From Alphaproteobacteria bacterium (GTDB lineage: Bacteria; Pseudomonadota; Alphaproteobacteria; RF32; CAG-239), in contig JAFUXW010000219.1 in assembly GCA_017477035.1 (NCBI GenBank), forward strand, positions 1-23,196: 23,196 bases of DNA. The letters are read 5' to 3'. A model generated the notes under the pieces. It did not search any database and was not told the DNA's origin. It worked only from the letters and a program-made list of their open reading frames with translations. Shown here in pieces: positions 13,396-22,115 of the stretch (position 1 is the first letter of the stretch; every line of letters starts with the position of its first letter). The translations under genes were made by a program, and so were the position numbers.

Positions 13396-15852
13396 TCATT
13401 TTTTTGCAGTTATGATTTTAATAGCCTCTTCTTCTGTCAGCGAACTGGCGGCATAACCTTTCGGAATACGGTAGTTATTTTTACCACATTTCAAATACAT
13501 ACCGTATTTTCCTCGGCTTAAAACAATATCTTCTTGAGTTTGAGGATGCTTACCTAAAATTTTAGCTTGAGAGGTGACATTTTGCAAAATTTCTTCTGCA
13601 CGCTCCAAAGTAATGTTGAAGATATTATCGTCACCGGTTAAAGATTTAGACGTCGTTCCTTGTTTAAGATATTGTCCGTATTTACCTATATTTACCTCAA
13701 TTCCATTTCCTAAATTACGAGGGAGAGATACCAAAATCAAAGCTTGTTGCTGAGTTAATTCTTCCGGTTTAATAAACTTAGGCAAAGCAACCCGTTTAGG
13801 TTTTTCAGTGGTTGCGGTGGCTTCTTCTCCGAGTTGAACATAGTATCCGTAAGGTCCTTTTTTGATATAAATATTCAAAGAATTGTATTGTCCCATAAGT
13901 TTATCTTCGGATATATTGGGTTTATTGGCATTATCAAGTTCTTTTTGCTCTTCTTCTTTAGTGTCAGTCAACGGTTTAGTATAAGAACAATCTGGATATT
14001 CCGAGCAACCGAGAAAAGCCCCGAATTTACCGAATTTAATACTTAAATGTCCCTTGTGACATTGTGGGCAGCTGCGTGGATCCGAACCATCTTCTCGCGG
14101 TGGAAACAAATGTGCTGACAAAGCTTCATCAATTCGACTAATAACCTCACTTATTTGCAAAGGTTTAACGCTATCTACCGTTTTAATAAACTTCGTCCAA
14201 AAACCGCTTAATAACTTTTGCCAATCCATATTCCCCGATGAAACGTCATCCAAGAATTCTTCCAATTGTGCCGTAAAATCATATTCAACGTATTTTTTGA
14301 AAAAGTTTTCCAAAAATACGGTTACTATACGACCACGATCTTCCGGAATGAAACGCAATTTTTCTACTTTTACATATTTGCGTTCTTGCAAAACAGCAAT
14401 AATGTTGGCATAAGTTGATGGTCTGCCAATGCCGAGTTCTTCAAGTTTTTTAACTAAACTTGCTTCAGTAAATCTCGGAGGAGGAGTGGTGAAATGCTGA
14501 GCTGTTTTTACGTCATCTTTACTTACATTTTCACCTGCTTCAACGTTTGGTAAAATAATATTTTCATCATCATCATCTGAATCGTCTTTGCTCTCCTGAT
14601 ATAATTTTAAAAATCCGTCAAATTGAATAACTTGTCCGGTAGCACGTAACGTAATTTTTTTATCTTGCGATTTTACGTCAATCACTACTTTATCAAAAAT
14701 AGCCGGATTCATTTGACAAGCGACAGTTCTTTTCCAAATCAATTCATAAAGTTTATAGGCATCATTATCTAATTTAAGCTCCATTTTCTTCGGAGTGTTC
14801 ATTACGTCTGACGGACGAATGGCTTCGTGTGCTTCTTGGGCATTTTTTGTTTTATTTTTATATTCTTTGGCAGTTTTAGGTAAATAACTGTCGCCAAAAT
14901 ATTTTTTAATTGCTTCTCGACATGAATTTATAGCGTCCTTTGAAAGATTTACGGCATCTGTACGCATATAAGTAATAATACCATCTTCATAAAGTTTTTG
15001 TGCAACCTGCATAGTCTTTTTGGCCGAGAAACGCAATTTACGGGCAGCTTCTTGTTGCAAAGTTGATGTTGTAAACGGCGGAGCCGGATAGCGGCTGGCT
15101 TTTTTGCGTTCAACATCATCAACGTTGAAATTTTGCGCTTCTATTTTTAATTTTGCATCATTTGCTTTTTCGGCGCTGTTTAATGAAAATTTATCAAGTT
15201 TTTTACCGTCAAGGGTTATCAAATGTGTAAGGATGGCTGCGTGAGATTGTGTAAGAAAATTAACATCAACCGTCCAATATTCTTCAGGTTTAAATTTTTC
15301 AATTTCATTCTCTCGCTCGCAAATCAATCGTAGTGCCACTGATTGAACGCGTCCGGCAGATTTTGATCCTGGTAATTTACGCCATAAAACCGGAGATAAA
15401 GTAAAGCCTACTAAATAATCAAGTGCGCGCCGCGCCATGTAGGCACTCACCAAATCCTGATCTATTTCTCGCGGATTTTCAATACCTTCTTTAACTGCTG
15501 ATTTTGTAATTTCGTGGAATACAACACGCTGAATTTTTTTACCATCTAGCTTCTTTTTTTCTTTCAATTCTTCTAAAATATGCCAAGCGATAGCTTCTCC
15601 TTCTCTATCTGGGTCGGAGGCAAGGATTAAAGTATCGCAATCTTTCAATGCAGCTATAATATCATTCAGGTGTTTGCGTCCGGCAGAACTGAATTCCCAT
15701 TGCATGGCAAAGTTGTGATCAGGATCAACAGAGCCGTCTTTACTTGGTAAATCTCTTATATGTCCGTAACTTGCCAATACTTTGTAATCAGTTCCTAAAT
15801 ATTTATTGATTGTTTTGGCTTTTGCCGGAGATTCTACTACCACTAATTTCAT
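13396..15852 (-). CDS. topA: DNA topoisomerase I
   Basis: This type IA topoisomerase relaxes negative supercoils. The 818 residues begin with the TOPRIM domain: Glu7 in VVVESPAKAKTI (4-15) and the acidic DPDRE at 80-84. The catalytic tyrosine is Tyr295 in GIITYMRTDAVNLS (291-304). An acidic linker (SKDDSDDDDEN, 421-431) lies in the gate region. The C-terminal part has one four-cysteine zinc motif (Cys595, 598, 616, 622), then three glycine/tyrosine repeats (GPYGYYV 666, GKYGQYL 723, GKYGMYL 781) typical of alphaproteobacterial TopA in place of further zinc fingers. GGGAA precedes ATG 15852. It lies 13 bp after dprA in the conserved plsY-dprA-topA order. Confidence 0.97.
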   Translation of the reverse strand: MKLVVVESPAKAKTINKYLGTDYKVLASYGHIRDLPSKDGSVDPDHNFAMQWEFSSAGRKHLNDIIAALKDCDTLILASDPDREGEAIAWHILEELKEKKKLDGKKIQRVVFHEITKSAVKEGIENPREIDQDLVSAYMARRALDYLVGFTLSPVLWRKLPGSKSAGRVQSVALRLICERENEIEKFKPEEYWTVDVNFLTQSHAAILTHLITLDGKKLDKFSLNSAEKANDAKLKIEAQNFNVDDVERKKASRYPAPPFTTSTLQQEAARKLRFSAKKTMQVAQKLYEDGIITYMRTDAVNLSKDAINSCREAIKKYFGDSYLPKTAKEYKNKTKNAQEAHEAIRPSDVMNTPKKMELKLDNDAYKLYELIWKRTVACQMNPAIFDKVVIDVKSQDKKITLRATGQVIQFDGFLKLYQESKDDSDDDDENIILPNVEAGENVSKDDVKTAQHFTTPPPRFTEASLVKKLEELGIGRPSTYANIIAVLQERKYVKVEKLRFIPEDRGRIVTVFLENFFKKYVEYDFTAQLEEFLDDVSSGNMDWQKLLSGFWTKFIKTVDSVKPLQISEVISRIDEALSAHLFPPREDGSDPRSCPQCHKGHLSIKFGKFGAFLGCSEYPDCSYTKPLTDTKEEEQKELDNANKPNISEDKLMGQYNSLNIYIKKGPYGYYVQLGEEATATTEKPKRVALPKFIKPEELTQQQALILVSLPRNLGNGIEVNIGKYGQYLKQGTTSKSLTGDDNIFNITLERAEEILQNVTSQAKILGKHPQTQEDIVLSRGKYGMYLKCGKNNYRIPKGYAASSLTEEEAIKIITAKK

Positions 15853-15865
15853 TTTATGTTCCCGT

Positions 15866-16984
15866 TTATTTTATCTTTGCTACCTTATTGCCGACCTGTC
15901 TTTCAATTTTTCCTAAAAATTCCAATTCGGTTAATTGCACAAAAAATTCTGCCTGACTTAATCCGCAAACTCGTAGCAATTCATCAATATCAACACCTTC
16001 ATAAGAAATAAAATTCAGCAAATTACATTCTTCCATTTCCGGTGTAATATTTGTTGAGTTTCGGTTAGAAATATTTACATTATTTTGTGGTTTGTCAAGA
16101 GGCAATTCTGCGATTTTTAGCTTTTTTATATGTCTTGCAGATTGCATACTTAATACATTAAGTATGTCTGCTGAACTTTCTGTTAAAACAGCGCCTTCTT
16201 TGATAAGTTGGTTGGAGCCGGCAGCTCTATTTTCGGTGGGAGATCCTGGAACGGCAAAAACTTCTTTCCCTTGTTCAAGAGCTAAACGAGCAGTAATTAA
16301 AGAACCTGAATGTAATCCGGCTTCCACCACTACAACCCCGTCTGAAAGAGCTGAAATAATTCGATTTCTGCGTGGAAAATTAGAAATTTGTGCCTTAGTT
16401 CCCATAGCAAATTCTGAAATAATTAAGCCTTGTTTGCATATTTGCCGGTAAAGTTCCTCGTTTTCTTTCGGATACACTTCATCAACACCGGTTCCGACCA
16501 CGGCGATAGTCACTCCTTTTTGTTCATTGGCAAAAAGCGCACCTTTATGAGAGGCACTATCGATTCCACGTGCCATCCCAGATATAACCATTACTTGGTT
16601 TAAGGTTAAGTCGTAAGCCAAATGAGAGGCCATTTTTCGTCCGGCAATTGATGCATTACGGGCACCGACGATGGCAATTGCCTGAGTATATTTCAACAAG
16701 TCAATATTTCCGAGTGCATAAATTATCGGCGGCGCATCATTTAACTCAAGCAATCGTTTTGGATATATTTCATCACAATATGCTATGATTTTGACATTCT
16801 TTTCTTGGGCTGTTGCCAATTCTGTTTCTGCCAATTCTCGCGGATAAACGGATTTTTTGCGTCCGGCAAGTTCAAGAGCTTTTTTAACATTACCGGCACG
16901 TCTTACATATTCATAAAAAGTGACAGGGCCGATGCCATCGGTTCTTATAAGTTGCAATATATCCAGCAGTATACTATCAGTCAT
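15866..16984 (-). CDS. dprA: DNA-processing protein DprA
   Basis: DprA binds incoming single-stranded DNA and loads RecA during natural transformation; it is also widely kept in species not known to be competent. The 372 residues comprise an N-terminal SAM-like helical part (1 to about 65), a Rossmann-like DprA core with IVGARNAS (105-112), SGMARGIDSASH (135-146), AVVGTGVDEVYP (161-172), FPRRNRIIS (203-211) and EAGLHSGSLITARLALEQGK (221-240), and a C-terminal winged-helix domain (about 312-372). Its start overlaps the plsY end by 8 bp, so the two are probably translated together. No other competence gene is in the window, so a transformation role is only a family-based inference. Confidence 0.95.
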   Translation of the reverse strand: MTDSILLDILQLIRTDGIGPVTFYEYVRRAGNVKKALELAGRKKSVYPRELAETELATAQEKNVKIIAYCDEIYPKRLLELNDAPPIIYALGNIDLLKYTQAIAIVGARNASIAGRKMASHLAYDLTLNQVMVISGMARGIDSASHKGALFANEQKGVTIAVVGTGVDEVYPKENEELYRQICKQGLIISEFAMGTKAQISNFPRRNRIISALSDGVVVVEAGLHSGSLITARLALEQGKEVFAVPGSPTENRAAGSNQLIKEGAVLTESSADILNVLSMQSARHIKKLKIAELPLDKPQNNVNISNRNSTNITPEMEECNLLNFISYEGVDIDELLRVCGLSQAEFFVQLTELEFLGKIERQVGNKVAKIK

Positions 16985-17609
16985 TTTTTTTCTTGAAGGT
17001 TATTTTACTTTCTTCTCCGTTAAGCAGGCGCTTGATGTTTTCGTGATGTCTGACAATGACTAATATCGCGATTGCCGTATAAAATATTGAATATATCGGA
17101 GGACACAGAAAAAAGGCTATCAAAGGAACAATTGCAGCAGCAGTTAATGCAGATAGGGAAGAATAGCGGAAAGTAAAAGCCATAGCCAACCACACAAAGA
17201 AGGCACAAAAAGCAACAATCGGCTGCGTCATTAATATAAAACCGAAAGATGAAGCAACGCCTTTCCCACCCTTAAATTTAAGCCAAATCGGAAAATTATG
17301 TCCCAAAATACCGCAAGTTCCGGCAACAAGAGATGCCAAAACATTAAGCATTAGTGAACCATTATTAATAGGTATTGATGGAACTAATTTGTATGCGGCA
17401 TAGGCTGCAATACCGGCTTTGAAAGCATCAAGTAAAACCGTAAGCAAAGCTAACCATTTGTTTCCTGTTCGCAAGACATTAGTAGCTCCTATATTTCCGG
17501 AACCTATTTTTCGAATATCCCCGTAACCCGCTAAATAGCATAGAACTAGGCCAAAAGGGACTGAACCGATTAAATATCCGCCCAAAGCGCACAAAATTAA
17601 TGTAAGCAT
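16977..17609 (-). CDS. plsY: glycerol-3-phosphate acyltransferase PlsY
   Basis: PlsY is an inner-membrane enzyme that moves the acyl group from acyl-phosphate to glycerol 3-phosphate, the first step of phospholipid synthesis in the PlsX/PlsY route. The 210 residues form about five membrane helices. All three family motifs are present: SGNIGATN (37-44), GHNFPIWLKFKGGKG (103-117) and RHHENIKRLLNGEE (187-200). A strong ribosome-binding site GGGAGG (17620-17615) precedes ATG 17609. It is the first gene of the minus-strand plsY-dprA-topA unit and lies divergent from pyrH across a 164-bp gap. Confidence 0.96.
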   Translation of the reverse strand: MLTLILCALGGYLIGSVPFGLVLCYLAGYGDIRKIGSGNIGATNVLRTGNKWLALLTVLLDAFKAGIAAYAAYKLVPSIPINNGSLMLNVLASLVAGTCGILGHNFPIWLKFKGGKGVASSFGFILMTQPIVAFCAFFVWLAMAFTFRYSSLSALTAAAIVPLIAFFLCPPIYSIFYTAIAILVIVRHHENIKRLLNGEESKITFKKKND

Positions 17610-17635
17610 ATCCGCCTCCCTTATAAAATTTCTTA

Positions 17636-17665
17636 ATTATTAGCCGAATAGATAAAATTTTTCAA
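17636..17665 (-). promoter_or_regulatory. possible promoter of plsY-dprA-topA
   Basis: On the minus strand TTGAAA (17665-17660) and AATAAT (17641-17636) are spaced by 18 bp, about 27 nt upstream of ATG 17609. The rest of the 164-bp gap should also hold the pyrH promoter, but I could not pick out a convincing one. Tentative because of the AT-rich background. Confidence 0.35.
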
Positions 17666-17773
17666 TCAATTTTTACAAATAAGAAAAATTCTGTTGAAAG
17701 GCGGTAAAATAATAATGACAACGAAAATAAAATTTGTAACATACATAGTAGGTTTAAAAGAGGATTAGGGACA

Positions 17774-18487
17774 ATGGAGCCGAAATTTAAGCGTGTGATG
17801 CTGAAATTATCCGGAGAAGGAATGTCCGGCGCGGATAAAAATGGTATTGATGTAGAAGTCATAAAAAAATTGGCTTCGCAGATAGTGGAACTGTATCAAC
17901 GCAAAGTTCAGGTTTGTATTGTAGTCGGCGGAGGAAATTTTTTCCGCGGAGCTAAAAAAGCCGGCGCAATGATGGATAGGAGTATTGCCGATCAAATAGG
18001 AATGTTGGCGACCGTGATGAATGCAATGGCTCTTAAAGCTGTTTTACAAGAGATGTCGATACCGGTAAAGGTGTTTTCCGGTATAAGTGTTCCGCAAATT
18101 TGTGATAATTACACTTATAGAGAAGCATCGCAAGCGTTAAATAATAACAATGTTCTTATTTTTGCCGGAGGTACCGGTTCTCCATATTTTACTACTGATA
18201 CCGGTGCGTCTCTTCGAGCAGTGGAAATGCATTGTGATATTTTAATGAAAGCTACACAGGTGGATGGAGTTTATGATTCTGATCCGCGCGTAAATCCGCA
18301 AGCTAAACGATATGATACGATAACCTTTTCTGAGGTTTTGGCTCAGCATTTGGATGTTTTGGATATGACGGCAGTTTCGATGGCTGAAGCCGCTGATTTA
18401 CCGGTAATGATTTTTGCATTGAACGGGGAAAATTCTATTGTTAAGGCTGTGTGCGGAATGGAAAAATGCACTATTATCAAAAAATAA
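17774..18487 (+). CDS. pyrH: uridylate kinase
   Basis: UMP kinase makes UDP from UMP and ATP in pyrimidine synthesis, upstream of PyrG. The 237 residues match the bacterial hexameric amino-acid-kinase-fold family: MLKLSGE (9-15), VGGGNFFRG (51-59), GMLATVMNAMALK (76-88), AGGTGSPYFTTDT (131-143) and DGVYDSDP (164-171). AGGGA precedes ATG 17774 in the sequence TTAGGGACA. It heads the run pyrH-frr-uppS-cdsA-rseP-bamA, with frr 10 bp downstream. In many bacteria rpsB and tsf come directly before pyrH; here the neighbour is divergent plsY, so pyrH must have its own promoter in the gap. Confidence 0.97.
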   Translation: MEPKFKRVMLKLSGEGMSGADKNGIDVEVIKKLASQIVELYQRKVQVCIVVGGGNFFRGAKKAGAMMDRSIADQIGMLATVMNAMALKAVLQEMSIPVKVFSGISVPQICDNYTYREASQALNNNNVLIFAGGTGSPYFTTDTGASLRAVEMHCDILMKATQVDGVYDSDPRVNPQAKRYDTITFSEVLAQHLDVLDMTAVSMAEAADLPVMIFALNGENSIVKAVCGMEKCTIIKK

Positions 18488-18497
18488 AGGGGTTAAA

Positions 18498-19061
18498 ATG
18501 ACAGATTATAATTCGCTAAAAAATGATACATTGGAAAGAATGGAAAAAACAGTTGAAGCTCTGAAAAGTGATTTCGGAGGATTACGTGCAGGTAGAGCTC
18601 ATGCCAGTCTGCTTGATGGAATTTTGGTGGAAGCATATGGTAATATGACTCCGATTAGTCAGGTTGGAACGGTAGGCGTTCCAGATGCCCGTACTTTGTC
18701 GATTAGTGTGTGGGATAAAGGATTGGCTAAAAGCGTAGAAAAGGCTTTGCGTGAAAGTGACTTAGGGTTGAATCCGATGTCTGACGGACAGCTTATTCGT
18801 ATACCTATCCCGCCGCTTAGTGAAGAACGTCGTAAAGAGCTGGTTAAAATTGCCGGCAAATATACAGAACAAAGCAAGGTGGCAATTCGTAATATTCGTC
18901 GTGATGCCATGGATGAGGTTAAAAAAATGAAAAAAGATGCTCTGATTTCTGAAGACGATGAAAAGAAATATAATAATGATATTCAGAAATGGACTGATGA
19001 TGCCGTAAAGAAGATTGATGAACAATTTTCTGCCAAAGAACAGGATATTATGCAGGTATAA
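18498..19061 (+). CDS. frr: ribosome recycling factor
   Basis: RRF splits post-termination ribosomes with EF-G so they can be reused. From ATG 18498 the product has 187 residues, matching the family (E. coli 185). The three-helix bundle with its small alpha/beta domain is recognisable in LRAGRAHASLLDGILVEAYG (29-48), PDARTLSISVWDKG, and NPMSDGQLIRIPIPPLSEER. An earlier in-frame start at 18438 would add 20 residues inside pyrH. It is rejected because AAGGGG lies just before ATG 18498 and the family begins here. It lies 10 bp after pyrH and 2 bp before uppS. Confidence 0.97.
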   Translation: MTDYNSLKNDTLERMEKTVEALKSDFGGLRAGRAHASLLDGILVEAYGNMTPISQVGTVGVPDARTLSISVWDKGLAKSVEKALRESDLGLNPMSDGQLIRIPIPPLSEERRKELVKIAGKYTEQSKVAIRNIRRDAMDEVKKMKKDALISEDDEKKYNNDIQKWTDDAVKKIDEQFSAKEQDIMQV

Positions 19062-19063
19062 AT

Positions 19064-19771
19064 ATGGTTGACGGGACTTCAATAAATCATATAGCATTTA
19101 TAATGGATGGGAATCGTCGTTGGGCGAAAAAACATAATATGCCGATTGCGATGGGGCATCGCAAAGGAGCCGAAACTCTGACGGAAATTGCCAAAGCTGC
19201 TAAAAATATGGGCGTTAAATATATGACAGTATATGCTTTTTCTACCGAAAATTGGGGAAGAGAAATTTCAGAAGTTAATGCTTTAATGGATTTATTGCGT
19301 CATTATTTAGATAATGGTTTTAAAGAGTTGCAGAAAAATGATGTCCGCATAATTTTTATTGGTGAAAAATATATGTTGGCAGAAGATATAAGGCAAAAAA
19401 TTAGTCAAATAGAGATGCAAACAGCCAAAAATAATTCTGCTGTTCTATGTGTAGCTTTAAGTTACGGAAGTAGACAAGAAATTGTGCAAGCCGTGCGCGA
19501 AATTGCCAAAGAAGTAGAGTCTGGGAAGTTATCAACAGACGATATAAATGTTGATAAATTTACTAAATTTTTATACACGAATGGTATACCTGACCCAGAT
19601 TTGGTAGTTCGAACCAGTGGCGAAAAGAGAATAAGCAATTATTTGCTTTGGCAAACAGCATACAGCGAATTTTATTTTTCTGATACGTTGTGGCCGGATT
19701 TTTCAAAAGAAGAACTGGAGCATATTATTGAAGACTATTCCAAAAGGGAGAGAAGATATGGTAAGTCGTAA
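19064..19771 (+). CDS. uppS: isoprenyl transferase (undecaprenyl diphosphate synthase)
   Basis: This cis-prenyltransferase builds the C55 lipid carrier for peptidoglycan and LPS from farnesyl and isopentenyl diphosphates. The 235 residues are a typical length. Visible are the catalytic Asp15 in FIMDGNRRWAK (12-22), FSTENW (59-64), and the C-terminal RTSGEKRISNYLLWQ (183-197) with Glu202 in SEFYF. The ATG lies 2 bp after the frr stop, with AGG inside the frr end acting as the likely ribosome-binding site. Its own last 14 bp overlap cdsA. It is part of the envelope-biogenesis run and probably coupled to both neighbours. Confidence 0.96.
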   Translation: MVDGTSINHIAFIMDGNRRWAKKHNMPIAMGHRKGAETLTEIAKAAKNMGVKYMTVYAFSTENWGREISEVNALMDLLRHYLDNGFKELQKNDVRIIFIGEKYMLAEDIRQKISQIEMQTAKNNSAVLCVALSYGSRQEIVQAVREIAKEVESGKLSTDDINVDKFTKFLYTNGIPDPDLVVRTSGEKRISNYLLWQTAYSEFYFSDTLWPDFSKEELEHIIEDYSKRERRYGKS

Positions 19772-20666
19772 GTTCGGAGCTATTGCTAAAAGAATTTTAG
19801 CTGCAATTGTAATGATTCCCATTGCAATTGTTACACTATATATAGGTAGTCCGTATGTAGAGGTTTTGGCGATTGTTGTCGGCGGATTATTGGCTTGGGA
19901 GTGGGCTAATATGCTTTCGATTCCGCATAAAGCTTCTTATTATGTGACGGCATACATAATGAGTTTGGCAATTGCAATATGGAGTTATAACTTTTCAGTT
20001 ATACTGACAATGATGGCGGTTATTTCTGCAGTTGTTTGGTTTATTTCTGAAAAAGAAAAACATCGTCGTTTGCTGACTTTAGGAGTGGCTTATATATCTA
20101 TAGGTATTGCTTCACTGATTTGGATATATCGTTCTTTTGATCCTAGTGAGGGTAATTTTGATCCGCGCTATAACTACAGTTTTATTATGACTGCGTGGTT
20201 TTTTCTTATGGTGTGGAGTATGGATATCGGCGGTTTAGTCGTCGGATGTAATTTGCGAGGTCCAAAACTTGCTCCAAAAATAAGCCCTAACAAAACGTGG
20301 TCAGGATTATGCGGTGGTATATTACTGGCAATGTCTGTAAGTATCATCTTTATGTATTTTTGTACGCAAGTTATGGAAATTCCATTTTATGATTTTTCTA
20401 AATTTCGCTATATTTCGTTTTCATACAGTCCCCTTAAAATTCGCTATGAATGGAATGTAAATTCGCAAATGTTTTATGCTTTAATGGCGGCAGTTGTTGC
20501 TATTTTGGCGCAGATAGGTGATTTAGTGGAATCTGCAATTAAGCGTTTAGTGGGAGTAAAAGATTCTTCTAAACTTATTCCCGGACACGGCGGGGTTTTT
20601 GACCGTATAGACGGTCTGATTTTTGCAGCTCCGTTTGTATATTTATTCTTTATGTATATTTTGTAG
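19758..20666 (+). CDS. cdsA: phosphatidate cytidylyltransferase
   Basis: CdsA makes CDP-diacylglycerol from phosphatidate and CTP in the inner membrane, feeding all major phospholipids. From ATG 19758 the protein has 302 residues with about seven or eight hydrophobic helices. The CDP-diglyceride synthetase signature is complete near the C-terminus: SAIKRLVGVKDSSKLIPGHG (about 259-278) then GGVFDRIDG. An upstream SPNKTWSG (176-183) and MDIGG motif are also present. ATG 19758 has GGGAGAG 6 nt before it. A start 10 codons upstream at 19728 lacks this support. It overlaps uppS by 14 bp and is followed by rseP after 12 bp; dxr, often found in between, is missing. Confidence 0.95.
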   Translation: MVSRKFGAIAKRILAAIVMIPIAIVTLYIGSPYVEVLAIVVGGLLAWEWANMLSIPHKASYYVTAYIMSLAIAIWSYNFSVILTMMAVISAVVWFISEKEKHRRLLTLGVAYISIGIASLIWIYRSFDPSEGNFDPRYNYSFIMTAWFFLMVWSMDIGGLVVGCNLRGPKLAPKISPNKTWSGLCGGILLAMSVSIIFMYFCTQVMEIPFYDFSKFRYISFSYSPLKIRYEWNVNSQMFYALMAAVVAILAQIGDLVESAIKRLVGVKDSSKLIPGHGGVFDRIDGLIFAAPFVYLFFMYIL

Positions 20667-20678
20667 TGAGGTGAAATT

Positions 20679-22100
20679 ATGGAAATTTTATCGAATATTT
20701 TATATTATGTTGTTCCTTTTGTTATTCTTTTAGGGGTATTGGTTTTTGTTCACGAGTTCGGGCATTTTATCGTAGCTCGCTTGTTGGGGGTTAAAGTTGT
20801 TGCTTTTTCCATAGGATTTGGTAAAGAATTGTGGAGCCATACCGATAAAAAGGGAACATGTTGGAAAATTTCCGCAGTTCCGCTTGGAGGATACTGTCAG
20901 TTTTTGGGTGATGCCGACGCTTCATCATCAACGACAAGCAAATCACTGTCAAAACTTTCAAAAAAAGAAAAAGCCATGGCTTTTCCTTTGCAGAAAACGT
21001 GGAAAAAATTGGCAATTGTAGTTGCCGGTCCTCTGTTCAATTATTTGTTGGCTATTCTGATTTTTATCGGCATTTTCTTTGCCTATGGAAAAATGATTCA
21101 CCCTTCGGTTGTGGGAGGTGTTATTGAAGGAAGTGCCGCTGCTGAAGCTGGTATTATGGCCGGAGATGAAATTATAAGTATAAACGGAAAACTTACGCCA
21201 GACTTTCAGACTTTGAGTAATGAAGTTGCACTCAGCGAATCTGATGAAGCAGATGTTGAAGTTAAGCGTCCGCTTAATGTTTCTATGCAAACAGAGCAAA
21301 TAACATATTGCGAATGCGGAGAAGAAAAAAATGGACAGATGATAGGCGTGCGTTCAATTCCGGCAGACAGAAACGAGGAAACCGGAGAATTGTTACCGGT
21401 TCCGGTAATAATCGATGAAGTGTTTCCTGGTAGTCCTGCCGAAAAAGCCGGAATAGTAAAAGGCGATGTCTTTGAAAGTATAAACGGGGTAGAATTAACA
21501 TATTTTGATGAACTTAAAAAATATGTTGCAGAGCATAACGGTGAAAATCTGGATATCAAGGGCCGTCGAATGCTTAATTTGAAAGTTTTGCTGAAAGATA
21601 CAGATTATAATAATGAAGTAGGCGGAAAAAGCAAGCGCAGAATGCTAGGGGTGAGTTCTACGCCGGAACTGGCATTTAGTGAAAAATTAAGTTTTATTGA
21701 GTCTGTGAAAGCCGGTTTTGAAGAAACCTACAGCATAACAGCAATGACATTACGCGGAGTTTGGCAGATGATTACCGGACAGCGCGGTGGACAGGATGTA
21801 GGAGGAATAATTCGTATTGCTGAGATGTCAGGAGATGTGAGTAAAACGGGCGGTATTGTAGGATTTATATACTTTATGGCACTTTTATCTGTTAATTTGG
21901 GATTGATTAATTTGTTCCCAATTCCTGTTCTAGATGGAGGCAATATAGTTATTTTCTTGATTGAGATGGTTATTGGCCGTGATCTGAAAGAAAACATTAA
22001 GGATTATATTTTTAAATTTGGCTTGCTGATAATTTTGGCAATTATGTTATTGGCAACGTGGAATGATATTCTGCATTTAGCAAGTCGGTGGTTTTATTAA
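20679..22100 (+). CDS. rseP: site-2 membrane zinc metalloprotease RseP
   Basis: RseP (MmpA in Caulobacter) cuts membrane-embedded substrates such as anti-sigma factors and signal-peptide remnants. The 473 residues include the zinc site HEFGH (25-29) in the first membrane helix, the second catalytic motif NLFPIPVLDGGN (411-422) with Asp419, and two periplasmic PDZ domains (about 143-210 and 243-305). The PDZ domains show GSAAAEAGIMAGDEIISING and its partner GSPAEKAGIVKGDVFESING. Further membrane helices lie near 108-135, 393-430 and 445-462. GAGGTG precedes ATG 20679. It sits between cdsA and bamA, the usual place in Proteobacteria, and is probably cotranscribed with both. Confidence 0.96.
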   Translation: MEILSNILYYVVPFVILLGVLVFVHEFGHFIVARLLGVKVVAFSIGFGKELWSHTDKKGTCWKISAVPLGGYCQFLGDADASSSTTSKSLSKLSKKEKAMAFPLQKTWKKLAIVVAGPLFNYLLAILIFIGIFFAYGKMIHPSVVGGVIEGSAAAEAGIMAGDEIISINGKLTPDFQTLSNEVALSESDEADVEVKRPLNVSMQTEQITYCECGEEKNGQMIGVRSIPADRNEETGELLPVPVIIDEVFPGSPAEKAGIVKGDVFESINGVELTYFDELKKYVAEHNGENLDIKGRRMLNLKVLLKDTDYNNEVGGKSKRRMLGVSSTPELAFSEKLSFIESVKAGFEETYSITAMTLRGVWQMITGQRGGQDVGGIIRIAEMSGDVSKTGGIVGFIYFMALLSVNLGLINLFPIPVLDGGNIVIFLIEMVIGRDLKENIKDYIFKFGLLIILAIMLLATWNDILHLASRWFY

Positions 22101-22115
22101 TTAAAGGAAAAAAAT

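Noticed and set aside
18438..18497. 20-codon N-terminal extension of frr
   Set aside because: It lies within pyrH, does not match the ribosome recycling factor family, and ATG 18498 has its own ribosome-binding site.
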